Positions 11,869 through 25,849 of a stretch of DNA of 64,000 bases are shown here, in pieces (position 1 is the stretch's first letter; the number at the start of each line of letters is the position of its first letter). Where the stretch lies: the NCBI GenBank assembly GCA_025200525.1, contig CM045767.1:11639273-11703272 (forward strand), given 5' to 3'. The DNA comes from Camellia lanceoleosa. Lineage: Eukaryota > Streptophyta > Magnoliopsida > Ericales > Theaceae. A program made the position numbers and the translations under genes. The notes beneath the pieces were generated by a model, which worked only from the letters and a program-made list of their open reading frames with translations, ran no database searches and was not told the origin of the DNA.

Positions 11869-12427
11869 CACAACAACCTAACCTAGTTGACTGGAGATCC
11901 CAAGATCTAGGTTCAAAGGGATAACCAAGTTGTGTATGACTCATAAGGATCACTAGAGAGTCTAACTCCTACCCATTTCTAGGATGAAATAAGTGATGTC
12001 TGCAGCATTTTAGGTTAAGTAAAATTTTAATGATTTTTATCTAGGTAAACCTAGTGGAGTATTACAGGATATTCTTCATAAGAATCACCTATGTGAGTGT
12101 GAACTGGGCCGGTTCTATGAGATTTGTGAATGATCACAATTCTCTAGAGCACTCATGAAAGACCAGGTTGTTCAGGGCCAAAACGAACACAATAGTGAGA
12201 ACTAAACTGTGTCTGGGGATATACTGTGTGAGTTCTATTGTCTTGATTTACACAAATGGCTGAACAGTTCAAGACATCATGTTCACTGCTTAGCTAGTAA
12301 ATTCGATAGTGTCTCGCAAAGGAAGGTTCAAAGCCAAAAGCTACTTATCCTTTGCAGAATATTTTCAATTTCTGTACTCTCTGTAATTAGATCATGTTGT
12401 TGCATTTTATCTCCGTCAAATTCCATT

Positions 12428-12439
12428 AATATGTGGGAT
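12428..12439 (+). promoter_or_regulatory. Polypurine tract of the forward copia element
   Basis: AATATGTGGGAT lies directly before the 3' LTR start TGTTGA. The sister copy has ATGTGGGGGAT in the same place. This is the plus-strand cDNA primer site. Confidence 0.8.
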
Positions 12440-12837
12440 TGTTGAAAAATTTGGTTTAAAGGCTTATTTTGGGCCAACTTTGAGTCTAAAATTGAGTGGG
12501 TCCTGAACGTCTTTTGGGACGGGTCCGAAGAGGTGACGTGTTCCTTGCCGCATGACAAGTCACACGGTGAAGACGGTTCGTCAAAACCATTTATGAGTGA
12601 ATGGGAAGTTGACGTCGTTTTCGGGTTTGAGGAATGGACATTTAAAGATTTAAATGTGGGTTTCTTTTTAATGGATTGTCCCACATTGAAACTTTAAGAG
12701 AGCTTTTTTGTGTATATAAGCTCTAAACTACAACACTGGGGTTGGGCCCCAAGGGGCACCCCAAGTTTGTAGAAGGGAGGAGTTATGGACAAAGTGAACC
12801 TTAACCCAAACCACCACTGCAGACGCAGCGCTACGCC
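12440..12837 (+). repeat. Forward copia 3' LTR, segment 1 of 3
   Basis: Starts TGTTGA after the polypurine tract. It has blocks resembling the sister LTR (GTGGGCC-like motifs, TCCCACATTGA, TTGGGCCCCAAGGGGCACCCCAAG). It stops at ACGCC, where a gypsy LTR beginning TGTGAAACCCCG starts. Confidence 0.8.
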
Positions 12838-15800
12838 TGTGAAACCCCGTATTTTTATATAATAATAATAATATATATTTTTAATTTTCTTAAATAATTA
12901 TTCACAATATTTTGAATTTAATAGTCTGTATATTTTTATACTGAAAATTTCTTCAAAATAAAATAAAATAAAATATTTTTGACTTTATATTATTACTCAA
13001 TATTAATTTATGAACCTTATGATATTTTTATTATATTTTTCTCTATATTTTTTTGTAATCAAATTACGCTGGAACCTAATATTTTATGTACTAAAACCCA
13101 TTCACAAAAAAAAAAAAAAAACACCATGGCCTTGCTCCCCGTGTTTTCTCACCTTTCACATGCACCCCTCTTTCAGTTATCATTATCAAAACAAAACGTG
13201 GTGAACATGCTGATGCCATACCACCAGGTGTTCAGTTTCTCCTTCTTTTTTTTTTTTTAAAATTTCTTTTCATCTTTCTCATTTTGCTTCTCTTCCAATT
13301 TGATATCTCTCTCTATCCGTTTCATCTCTCTCTCTCTCTCTCTCTCCCTCCACCTCTCATTCTCAAAACTCTCTCTCCTTCTTTATCTATGTTTTTCTTC
13401 CTCCCCCCGACCTCCATAGCCATAGCCTTAACCCACACTATCACTAACCAATGACCTTCTTCACCACTGGCACACCATCGGACCGCCACCACCACCATCA
13501 TCACCTAATTCCATTATCATCTAAAACCACCATTCACAAAGTGTTGTAGGTGAAGAAAGAGAAGAAGAAGGAAGATGGAAGCGAAAGAAACAAAGTTAGA
13601 GAAGTTTATTTTGAATTTTAAAAGTTGGTTTTCGGCTTACTTTCGGCATGCCAAAACCATCCATTCCAGGAAGAAGTGAGAAAAATAGGTCATGTAAGAT
13701 AAAGTACGAAGTAAGTTGAAGAGATTGGTGAAAGAATAAAGTAAAACCGTTAAGAATTAAGAAAGTTATGGAGTCCGAAAGATGGTTCGAAGAAATGTCC
13801 GAGACGGTAGGAAAAAAAAATCTAATTTTTTTCGTCAAACTTTAGAGATCCGATGACATGCAAAAAGAGATGGAACGAGGTGTGTGAGTAGTGAAGTAAA
13901 AACTAGGTCGTGAGGTAAATCCAATGACAGAAAAATAAGATAAAACGGAGTTATTATCACGACCCAAACCCGCCCCTATGGGTTAAGCATCAGAACTACT
14001 AGTAATCCGAGATTACCAAGGCCTCGCTATGATGAATACAAGAAAATAGAGTACAGGGGCATAGCGGAAGCCAAAACAGTAAATAAACAATGTCCAATGA
14101 GCTGTGACAGTCTGTATGCAAAAGAACTTTCCATACATATATGCAATTAGTGACAAAACAGTCTGTACAATATTTACAACCATTCAGAATAGGGATCTAA
14201 TCCCTATTAAACAGCACGGTAACAGCCATTACAGTACATATAGTAAACAAACCAGAAACAGAGACAGACGGGGGAAATAAAAAGACCCCTAAGCCATAGC
14301 TTGGCAGGCTCGGAATCTTTCAGTGAGGCACAGTGGTTGGCTTGACAAAACTGGAGTTTAACCCACGCTCCTAGCTCCGGTCTGGTGCCTGAACACGTAC
14401 ATATATATATATAAACAGTGAGCTAAAGCCCAATGGATAACATAATGCGTAAAGAGGTTTACAATGAATGTCCTTTCAGTAATGAAAACAGTTCATTAAT
14501 TCAGTATATCAGTCATTCAGTCATATGTGGTACATCCATTAGCATAGCAAGATAAGAACGATGAGGTCTTAAAAGACCGAACAGTCAATGATGGCCATCA
14601 ATCAGTAAATAGTAGTGGTTCTAACAAGGGAACCGACAGAGATCTCAGAATAAGAATACAAGAATGAGTTGCTAAGGATGCCGTAATCTGATTGAGAATA
14701 TAAGACATACATTCATTCGATTAACGATAGCGATTGAAGCAGTCAGCTTGTTCAGAAGATAATCATTTTTGAACATATCTTTACACAGTTGTTACTCACA
14801 GAATTCTGGGCTACAGTAAAGCTAGAACGCGTCCCGAGTCGCCAACCCTACACAGTTTGCAGAACGAACACACATTAAGTTACACAGTTGGGAAAGATAA
14901 TAACTTAATCTCTAATTGCCTCGGTGTGTTCTACATCTATATCCTCATTAAGATGTCTTAAACATGCCCTAGGAATGCCTAGGATGGAAAGAGGATGCAA
15001 AGATGCACTTTAAAAGCATTCTCAGAATTTTAGAAAAACAGAGGTCCCGCTCGAGCGTAGGTTACTTCACTCGAGCAGACATGCAGACAATGGTTCCCGC
15101 TCGAGCATCACTTCCCACACTCGAGCGGACATGCAAAACAGTCAAAAGTACTAGATAGGTGAAACCCACGCTCGATCGGGCGCTCAATAGCCGCTCGAGC
15201 GTAAGACACAAGGTCTCGCTCGAGCGGAATGCAAAGTACTGGGAGCACGGATTTCCTGCTCGAGCGCCACTTTCCCTGCTCGAGTGGGAGTCCAAAATCG
15301 AATTTCAGATTTGAACTTCCAAGCTCAAAACAAGTTTAAATGCACAAAATTCGATCCTCTTGGGCCAAATTTCTGGAAAACATTTGTAAACACCTAGAAT
15401 AACATGTTTCAAAGTTCAATTTGTAAAATCAAGGCCCAAGGGTAGCTTAATTAATCCCAATTTCAAACCAAATCTTCATGAATATGACCTCAATGAATAT
15501 GCATGAACTTTAAACAACTTTCAAGCTTCAAAACATGCTCTCATGAGCCAATTCTTTTCAAAATAAGATGAAATCTTGGACTATCACACTATTTTGAACA
15601 TGCATGCACCAATATCCATGAAATCAACATCAAAATGTAAGGATAAACACATGCATGCATGATACAAGCTCTAATCCAACACTATAAGACCAATTCAAGC
15701 CTTAGATCACTAAAGACCCATTAATCATGCAAGAATAAACTCAAATACATAATGAAGAAGGTCAATGATCTACCTTAGGTCTTCAATGTAAGATGCACAA

Positions 15801-18800
15801 GCTCAATTTGCAATCTACACTTCAATTCTTCAAGTTCTCTAGCCAAACTCTCAAGAACACTCATCTCTCTCTCTCACTCTCTTTCTTGGTCGGTTGTAGG
15901 CAACAAAATGGCTGATGGGAGTGTTTTGATCATATGTACAAGGCTCTAATATAATTAGCCTACATGGACCACTAACATTGGCAAAATTGTAAATAAGTCC
16001 AACTCTTGAGATTAGCTTATTTTAATCTATTTTAATCATACCAAATCACTTTTTAGATAAATATACCATAAAATCATATAAATTCCCATGATCCCAAAAC
16101 ATCAATCAATTTGGATTAAAATGATAAGGCATTAAATTTGCGGTTTATACATAAAACACGAAGATCAATTAACAATCAACAGATAGAAAATGCATTAAAA
16201 GCAGTCTGATCTATCAATCGGTTTTGGATTTCGATCGATTCAAGATATTCGATCAATTCAATTATCACCATAATTAGTCTCGGTTTAGCAATAATCGGTG
16301 ATTAATCCAGAATGTCGATGGTGAGGTTATTACGATTCTGAGGAAGAACATACAAGTACTTGAACTGGTGGCATTGAAACTAAATTTCTGGGTCTTTCTG
16401 TCGTGCATGCTGCGGCTGTTGAAGAAGAAGAACTGAATTTTATCCAGCGTTTCTCGGCTCATGGTACAACGGTGCATTCTAGTATATTTGGGTTAATCGA
16501 GTGGTCCTCTGACTTTGGGGATGACCACCCTTAAGGTTTTTCGACGTGTAGAATCCATTTTTGGGGTTAGATCTTGAAAATTCTAAGTCTAAGATGATGA
16601 TTGACAACTAAAAGTTCTAAGAGAATCCAATGGAAGATCAATGGTGAGATCGCGTCCGATTAATGTGAAATTTCAGCAAGACGATCATGGAGCCAAGACG
16701 GTCATATCTTACGATTAGAATCATAAATGAAATTCGGACGATAAACCATTAGTAACCTAACATAGTAAGAAAACTCTCTTAACCCTCTCATTTTTTTTAA
16801 TTGTTAATTTTTCATATTTGTGTTCATATGTCACAAATAACTGAAAATTTAGATAAAAATCTTGTTTATAGTTGTATGTAAATTTGTGATTTGTATGTTA
16901 AATATTTGAAGGTTATTTTTTATTAGTAGCCTTAAAATCATGATATAATCTTGGAATTAGACTTGCATGTGTAGTTTTTGCCATTAAAGAAATGATTAAA
17001 GATTTTATTTGGTTTGATTATATAACTCTTTAATCTGCCAGAAACTTGTACTTATTTTTAGACAATTTTATGCTCAAAATTTTGAGATGATTTCTTCTAC
17101 AAAGTTGTTGAGAATGATGTCTAGTTCATCCAGGAATTTTTGCAACAATTATTGAGCTTTGTACAAATTTATACAAATTTTTAATTAAATTTGAAACTGT
17201 GAGATAGATTTTACTATATGCTTGAAAATTTATTAAAAATTCTATGTTAAGCCAAATTTGGTAATTTCTAACTAAAATATGAAATTTGAGAAGTCTAGTT
17301 TCATAATAAATTTTTATATTATGGAATATATTTATGAATTTAAGTATGAAATTAATTTAAGAAAATGTGATAAATCTGTCATAAAATTTTTGGGAATTTT
17401 ACGTAATTATTTATAACTTATGTTTGGAAATTATTTCTGAAAAATGACCTAAACATGTTTATTGAATATTCTGTATATTTTCATGAATTTTAGAATTGTA
17501 TAAATAATTTATTTATAATTTTTATTACCTAAGGTATAACCTGAAAATTTCTGGACAGGTTTAAGATCATCACTTCAATTATTTATTTGGATAAAAATCA
17601 ATTATTATGTTGGTCTAATTCATAAAATATTGTAAATTAGTAATCCATGTATGGGTGTATTGTGGCTTATTTAATATTGTGGTAGCCTAATCTTGTAAAT
17701 TAAAAATCCATGCATGTTTGTGATTATGGTTTATTTTCTTTGTATCTAAATTATTATTTCATACCATAGTTTAAATAAATTGTTTATTTAAATTCTGCAC
17801 ATTTATTTATTATTGTGTGACATGTGTAATATTTTATTTTGGGAATTTTAATGAGTTGGTATAATATTACTTGTGATTAAAAATTTGGAATTATTTGTGA
17901 TTAATATCAAAATTAACTAAAATGATTAACGACATATACAAAGTTAACAATTGAAGGTTAATACCAGTTGTTCAGGGGGAGTCTTGGTTTTAAAAGAGTA
18001 TACAAAATTAAGGGTTGACGGTTAATACCGGTTGTTCAGGATGAGCCTTGGTTTTGAGAATTCTCGTGTAAATTGTGTCGCAAAATCCTAAGATGGCACG
18101 AGACTTATTTGAATCCTTTTCGGTATTTGGTTTTGGAATAAGGATGGATGTACAGGTGGCACACAGGGAGGTTACGTACCCCTGGCAGACTATTTGGAGC
18201 AGACCACGGATGCCACTATTTGGGTATATGACTCCGGACGTGGGCATCCCTGGTAGTTACGGTTGGTAACACTTGAATATTTGACCAAGGGAGGGTTTCA
18301 AATTAATCGTTGCCATGTTTAGTGTTTGGTAAGTTAAATCTCTTTGGTGAGATTTCTAGTGTCACCTAATTTATTAAAATTATTGAAATTATTTTAATGG
18401 TTGTAATTTATGTTTACAATTATATTGTTATCTCATATTTATAATCTCATTATTTTTCTCTTAAAAAGAATGGTAGGTTGGTTATGTTTTCTTACTGTGT
18501 TGCAAAACTCATGGCATATATTTTTGTTGCCTTAGCGTTTTATGCCAGGTTTTGGCGATGAAATAATTGAAGCTAAAATGGAGTTGACGCTAACGTAGAG
18601 CCTTGGCTGACTTGAAACCCTGATTAGAGCCGAATAAATTATATTATTTTATATAATAGCTATTAAGGACTTTATAATTTCATTTGATATTGTATTTGGA
18701 TAATTTTAAGTTTTTTAATCTATTATTATTTGAACATTTGGTTATATACGAGAGTTGGATTGCCCTATTAAGATGTCAACTTTTTGGTTTATTAAGTCAT

Positions 18801-18848
18801 TTTGTTTATTTAATTTCTCTTGATGTTTCAAAAATTTGGAACGTCACA
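12838..18848 (+). mobile_element. Probable gypsy (chromovirus-type) solo LTR, itself interrupted
   Basis: The block begins TGTGAAACCCCGTATTTTTA and ends AAATTTGGAACGTCACA, the terminal style of plant chromovirus LTRs. Removing the nested 13955-16333 copy leaves about 3.6 kb. No gag or pol is visible. Flanks ACGCC and CCGTC match at only 3 of 5 bases, so the target duplication is decayed or the ends are slightly off. A direct duplication of about 72 bp (unit with GGTTAATACCRGTTGTTCAG) lies at 17945-18060. Simple repeats include a TC run at 13329-13347 and an A run at 13107-13123. Confidence 0.6.
13955..16333 (-). mobile_element. Second solo LTR of the 930-3278 family
   Basis: Begins TATCACGACCCAAACCCGCCCC and ends GGTTATTAC, parallel to 930-3278 over its whole length. 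Shared blocks include TAGCTTGGCAGG, ATGATGGCCATCAATCAGTAAA and the CGCTCGAGCG cluster at 15047-15295. The first dinucleotide is TA instead of TG. No clear 5-bp target duplication is visible (GTTAT before, GATTC after). It lies within the 12838-18848 LTR, so it is younger than that insertion. Confidence 0.8.
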
Positions 18849-19133
18849 CCGTCTGTCTGACCAGTCGAGCCGAGCCGTGTCAGACGCAGGTGTGGGTCAG
18901 GTCAGTTTTTGTATTAATTTTTTGGACAAAATTCTTTTGAATTTTTTCAAAAATTATTGCTGGAATTTGAATTTAAATTTGAATTCAAATTGTCCAAATA
19001 ATTGTGGCCATTCCGTTTATTTTTCAAACATATTTTGAACCCGGATAGATTCAAATTGCTGGGCAGTTATCTGTCTAAAAAACTGCCAACAGATTTGTTG
19101 CAGTTTGAAACCGAATCTGTTTGTTTAAGTAGT
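18849..19133 (+). repeat. Forward copia 3' LTR, segment 2 of 3 (inferred)
   Basis: This 285-bp stretch lies between two insertions and starts CCGTCTGTCTGACC. It ends in GTAGT, the target duplication of the next insertion. By elimination it continues the copia LTR. The three pieces add up to about 1.14 kb against 1.27-1.31 kb for the sister LTRs. Confidence 0.6.
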
Positions 19134-20739
19134 TGTAGCTCGACTTTTCGCGCTCCGTTTTGAAAAAATGAATAGCCTTTACAGTTCAGACTCCACTTGT
19201 GTGTTGGTTCTGATTCTGATTTCACAAGTGCAATGTGAAACAGTGAAAACACAAAAAGAGTCCAAATCCGGCAATTTCTTTTGAAAAATCGATATTTGAA
19301 TCAAATGCCAAAAAATGGACTGTTTTGCCAGATATCAGAGTCACCACCTAAATATTTATTTTGGGAAATTTAGGAAACCCATGACTCGTGCCAAAGGCCA
19401 TTAGTCCGTCGTTACCAAAGTGTCTTGGTTCGGGAACTTAGGTATGAGAGGGGAAGGTCAATAATTGAACACTCCACTCACCCGATCAAAGATCGGCTTC
19501 TACTAATCATGATGTGATTTTTATGTATAGTATATGCTCTTGTTCTATACGTAACATACAAGTATAGACTAATTTTACAAAAAGTTGGAATGTTTAATTC
19601 CATGTTTATTTTGAATATGTATCACTGAAAATGGTGATATCATATATACATGAATCAAAGTATCCCAATTCAAGTGATTAGCTTTCATCCACAGGCATTC
19701 AAACAGGTATATCAAGTAAGCATTTAGCCTCATGGTAGTATGTTTGATATGACAGTAATCACACTTATGCAATATACTAAAGCATAAAAACTTATCTTAT
19801 GTCCGAAGGCGAGTCAAAAGAAAGTAAATAGTAAGAAAAAAATACATGATCCTAATTAATGCGATATGGCTAATGCAACACATACAACGTGCAAGTAATA
19901 AGCTCGGCTACTAGCATGGCATGCGAGTCAATTCAAGGCATATGATAGAGCATGTATTCAAGTAAAGAGTTTGAATTTGACATTTGAATAATATGATGAG
20001 CCGAACTTTTATTCATGCAAAACGAATGGATGCAAGTCATGAAAATGCTAATTTGAAAATATGATGTCCCTAACCTAACCATCATAAGTAGTGAAATAAA
20101 AGGGAGAAAGAATGGGGGTTGGAAGACATACAACTTATTACATATTTGTCCTCGCGAAGGAGGGTCCGAATGTCCAAATGTCCAAATAAATAATTATTAC
20201 AAAACCGAATGAATAATAAATGAAAGGGGCTGTCTAATTTATTATTAAACTCGGTATAACGTCCGACCGAATTCAATTAATCATATTGACTCTTTATGTT
20301 GGTTGTAATCCAATTTTAACCAATTTTATTAGTCTTTTTTTTTATTACCTTTCCATTTCTTTATCTTTTCTCCTGTTTGTGCAAAAGTGATATTTATGTC
20401 CACTAAGTCCAAAATACAATAAAGAGAAAAAAGCATCAACTTAACCCGAGAAAATTTTCTTCAGGGGAAATTACAAAGGAAGAGTCAAACTTATTTACAA
20501 GTGATAAAGGATTCCAAGTCAAACTCAAGATGTGTAATAAGGACTAGTCGAACTCAAAAGAGTGATAATAACTTAGAAAAATCCAAACTTGAGTGATAAT
20601 GACTTGAAATCCAAACTTAATAATAAGTGATAATGACACTTTCTTTTGTGATTTCCAGGGGTCAATTAGTCCCTTAAAAGTAAACACACTGATAAATAAA
20701 GAGAAATGAGAAATAAAAGATTACGCTTTAGTATAAGAA

Positions 20740-21180
20740 CATGTATACATTTGGGGTAGTAAACCTCCAAAGAATTTAAACCGTTAAGTATAGAATATTT
20801 TATGCTTTTGGTAGTAAATCCCCTAAGAGATTAAATCAGTAAGCATAGAACGTTGTATACTTTTGGTAATGAACCTCTTAAGCATAAAACGTTTTATGCC
20901 TTTGGTAGTGAATCTCCAAAGAGATTAAACCATTAAGCATAGAGCATTTTATACCTTTGGTAATGAACCTCCTAAGCATAAAACGTTTTATGCCTTTGGT
21001 AGTGAATCTCCAAAGAGATTAAACCATTAAGTATAGAGCGTTTTATACTTTGGGTAATGAACCTCCTGAGTATAAAACGTTTTATGCCTTTGATAGTGAA
21101 TCTTCAAAGAGATTAAACCATTAAGCATAGAACGCTTTTATACCTTTGGTAATGAACCTCAAGAGATTAAACCATTAAGT
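20740..21180. repeat. 94-bp tandem repeats built from two half-units
   Basis: AAACCATTAAG recurs near 20927, 21021 and 21115, a 94-bp period. Each unit holds two similar halves with CGTTTTATGCCTTTGGTA and a GTGAATCTCC or ATGAACCTCC tail. It lies in the Ogre-like LTR. No coding sense was found. Confidence 0.85.
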
Positions 21181-23741
21181 ATGGAAGAGTTCTTTTCTTA
21201 TACTTGAACTACAATCTTAATTTTTTACAACTTTTTAATTGAAATAAGCAAAGAAGGGAGGGAGGTTGCAAAGATGATTATGCGAAGTTGATTAATTGGT
21301 TAGTACAAACAAACTTGATATTTAAAAATAAATTAAATGACCCTAAATAGCATACAATAGTCTGAAATTAAGCTATAGAAAGCGAGTAAAATGAAATAGC
21401 CGGAGGTACTATTCACATGGGAGGTTACTATTCACCTGGAGGTACTATTCATCCGTGGGGTAGATTATTTAAAATAATAAATTACAGGTTTATATACAAT
21501 ATTTAAATTACGAAATATGTGGGTGGTGCAGCCATCCCATTAAAGCGATAAAAAAAATTATGAAAAGAAGTAAATGAAGTATTTAAACAAATTATATCAC
21601 ACTTTAAAATTAAATAAAAATTTGCAAAAACTCACTTTTTGGGAAATGATGAATTTTCTGAGTCACAAACTTTCTTTTGATTACTCTCAAGTCTGTGGAA
21701 TGTGTTCTCAATTCTCGGTCAAAATTTGAAATTACAAATTTTAGTGGTTGGTTTTTGAATGGTGTATTGATGAAATAGAAATAAAAATATCAAAGAAAAT
21801 ATTTTATTTTCCCTCTCTCTCTTAAAAAAAAACTAATTTTCTTTTTTTCTGATTCTTTTTTTTCTCAAACTCTCTCGCCCCAATTCCTTTTCCCCTCTCT
21901 GATTAGCCTCATTCTTTTTTTTTTGCTGAGCCCTTCTTTCTTTTTTCTTCTTGAGACTCTCCTTTTTTGATTCTCTCCAACCTTTTCTTTTAGACTCCTC
22001 TTGTTTCCTTATATAAGGAAATTATAATAATATAATAATATAAAATCTTATATAATATATATATACTAGCGTATACCTGTGCCTGAAGGCACGGTGTAAA
22101 TAATGTTGGAATTAGAATATAATTGTAATCCCAACACTATTTAATAAATTATCAATTATCAATTATTAATTTAATATAATTGTAATCCCAACTCTTCTTG
22201 TCTTAAAAATAAATTATCAATTATAGAAATGAAATTATGCCTTCAATATGAAAATTCCTGTTTCTATACCAAGAAAATGGCATAGGCAAACAACCATTGT
22301 TGAGCTTTGGTGATCCACCATGAAACGAACTCAAAAACATCTATCTAAGTTCACAAAAACTGTGGGAGTTTCTAATCAAATGAAGGGATTTGAAATTAAA
22401 GTTTATAAGAACATAGGCGAGTTTTCAAATGAAATTCAATTAAGGCTCAAATAGTTTTATTTTAGTTTAATTACGTGTTTATGCGATCTTTAAGTTGTTG
22501 TTCTGTTCTTTCATTTACTGTCAACAATAAAGCAAAAAGTTTTGCAAGCAGGTAAAGAACAAAGTTTTCCAACAATCAAAGCACATCCAAACTCAATGTT
22601 TGAACTTTCAAGGAAGGAGAAAAAAAGAAGCTTGAAAACAAAAACCTATTTGGTAAATTTTTAGCAAATTTTTATTTGCATGTGCATCATTTCTTGTGGA
22701 GTACACATCGATAAATCAAACAAATATTTTACTCAGATAAATTGACAGCAGAGTTGATCAGTCTTGTTAGGCTTACATATCATGAAATGATGAATGTGAA
22801 GTATATGCCTAACAAAGAACCAAATTTCAATTTCAGCTACTCAGCTCTTCCTACCCGTGCTTTCAATTGAGGCATGGAAAATAAATGGTTTTCATTGATA
22901 TGTTCTACTAACGGGAAAAAATAATTTCACTGATGGCCATGTAAAACTTACCATAATCTCCTAACGTTCTCCGTTCTTAATATGATGCAAATAAGAGCAT
23001 CTTCAATTGTATGCACAACCTCACACCAAAGCCAAAATTTGGGATTTGAGCATAGAAGAAAAACTGCTCCAATGGTGTGCCAAAATTTGGCATTGTAATA
23101 TATTTGGGCACCAAGTGTAGCAAAATGCCAAATTTTACCACATTTGATCAGTTGACATTTTGCCTAAAATTTACATAGTTATTATTTTTCCAATTTCAGA
23201 ATTACATTTAGACACGGATAAACACGTTGTACGGTGTAGATTGAATCATATGGTGGTTAAAAAAAAAAAAAAAAAGACATTTGTACCATGTGGCAATAAC
23301 CATTGGAGATGCCACACTTGTGTGTAGATATCACATACCTGCGTGTGTGTCACTTCATCAAAGATATTATGATTTGGGAATTAGGTGGAAAAAATTGAAA
23401 TTCATTCAGAAGCTAGAAAATAGGCTAAATTCATGTTCAAAGCCAATAAAAATTTTAACAAATCACAAAAAAGAAAAAATTTACATTTAGAAATTGACAA
23501 TATGAGAAGAAGTCAACATGAGAAGAAACAGCAGCACAAAAAGAAATTGACAATATCAAAAAAAGTAAATTTATGTTTCTATACTGAACACAAAACTAAT
23601 TGGGTAAATAGAAATCAAGTTGATTACTCGGTTCTATGTGCAATATTGCTGATGTGTCCAGAAGATTGAGGTCTTCAGTTATGCAACCACCTTCCAATCC
23701 AAATTACCTGCTTGAAATAATTAAAAAGAGTTTCAAATTTA

Positions 23742-23873
23742 ATGTTATCCCGTTACCTTTCTAATACAGATTTCACTTAGGTATGCTACACCTGATTGGC
23801 GTTAAACAAAAGAAAAATTTATAACAACAAAAGAAAGGTTTATAATAACAAAAGAAAGGTAACGGGATAACAT
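23742..23873. repeat. Foldback with perfect 21-bp arms
   Basis: ATGTTATCCCGTTACCTTTC... at 23742-23762 is the exact reverse complement of 23853-23873. The 90-bp centre has two AACAAAAGAAAGGTTTATAA-like direct repeats. Possibly a tiny MITE; no TSD was seen. Confidence 0.75.
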
Positions 23874-25849
23874 GAAAAAGAAAAAAAATCAATTAAAATT
23901 TCAAAATCAATTAGCGAAAAGATTCAAATCCTAACAATTAATAGAATAAAAATTTAAAGCCATGGTTATTTAACTTGACCATATAAATCCTAACTATTAA
24001 CACATTCATTCATCAAATTGTAGGTATGATTTTTTTTTTTAATTTCATCATTAACACATGACACATGACCAACAAAATAAAAATAAAAAGTATTTTTATT
24101 GTGTTCAATCATATACCTACAAATCATACATATAGCAAGCATGATGGATGATAATTTCCTACAAATCAAAATAGTTTATGGATAAAATCACAACCACTCC
24201 AACCACAGAGGATATCAATCATATACCTACAAATCAACAATTTTATGGGAAGAAGAATACTATGATTGCAATAAGAGCAATGAATTTCTAGTTGAAAGTA
24301 GAAATCAAACACATAAGAATACCATGTAATCCTCTTTATCATTAAATGTTATTTCATATTTGTGTGGGTGTGTTTTGAGTTATTGACTCATAATATTATT
24401 GTTTCATACAAATTTAACTAAACGCATCAAACCCATTTCAGAAATCACAACCACTCTAACCACAACAATTAAAATAGTTTACACCGAATTAAAGTTAGAG
24501 ACTTACAATTTCACCATCTCTCTACGTTTACTTTGGGAAGACAAATTATTAGAAATTAGAAATCAAATTATTAGAAATCCATTTAACTTCAAATTTTTGC
24601 GAATTAAACCCATCAAATCCATTTCAAATTTCAGAAATCAAAACCCATCAAACCCATTTCAGAAATCACAACGTACTCAATTTTCAAACAGATATAAAAT
24701 GCATGACACAATGTCAACCAATAGCTAAAGGATCAACTATGGAATAAGTACTGAGCTAAGCACAAATTTCAACTTATTGTTTTGTAAACCTTTTGGCAAT
24801 CCTAGAATAAAAATATATGGGAGAAAGAAAAAGAATATTACACAGTTGCGGCAACTAAGTTCCTTGGCAATCACATAACTAAACCAATTAAGTATTACCT
24901 AACGGATCAATTCAAAAACTCATCTACAAAAAATAAATGTACACATAGATAAATAAATAAATAAACTTTTAAAGGATATTAGACCTGGTTTGGAATAAGT
25001 TATTTTAATAATTTTTAATTTTTTTATTAAAATATAAGGTAAAAAAATTAATATATTTTGAATAACTTTTTAATTTTTTATGAAAAATTGTACAAAATAG
25101 AGAGAAATTTTTTTCTTTTTATTTTTTGGTATAGCTCGTTTACTTTTATTTATTTATTTATTTTGATTTGTTAAATTTTAAGCTAAAATATTGAGAGCCA
25201 AGACAATGAAATTTTCAAAAGGCAATGAAATTCTTAATTTTTTTTATTTGCTAGTCAATTACCATGAAATCAAGAAAAGACCTAGATCTAGATTCATAAA
25301 ACACTATCTGATCATGTAAACTCAATTCAGAATTAAAGGAAAAATGAATAACTCCATAGAATTGTTCAAATCTCTAGTTACAGAAGCGAATTTAAATGAC
25401 AAAGAATGAAAATCAAACCTAGAAATGAACGAATCCAGTTGATCTTGAACCACAAAATATCTATAAAATTTAATAAAATATCTATATATGTACATACGAT
25501 CTCCCTCTCTGTATTAGTGTGTGTGTAGTAAAGATTAAATCATGCTGCATACTTCTAAGCATATCTTCACACAAACTCACAAGGTACTATTGTTGACTTC
25601 CTCATTGACTTGTTACATTTAAAAACAAACACAGGTCTTAATCTCTGCAATTTCCAAATCAAAGAATATGCAGAGCAATCCCATTGCTATATTTTCTTTC
25701 TTTCAACAGGCTATTTACAATCTCAATTATGCATGATTATAGATTTTTTCTTTATATAGTGAAAAATTGAACAAACAAAACAACACCAACAACACCACCA
25801 TCAATCCAAATCATCAATCGACTAAAAACACAACAATTAGTTACCTTAC

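Noticed and set aside
22980..23120. GAGCATCTTCAAT resembling a Tourist MITE end
   Set aside because: No matching inverted end or TTA duplication could be found.
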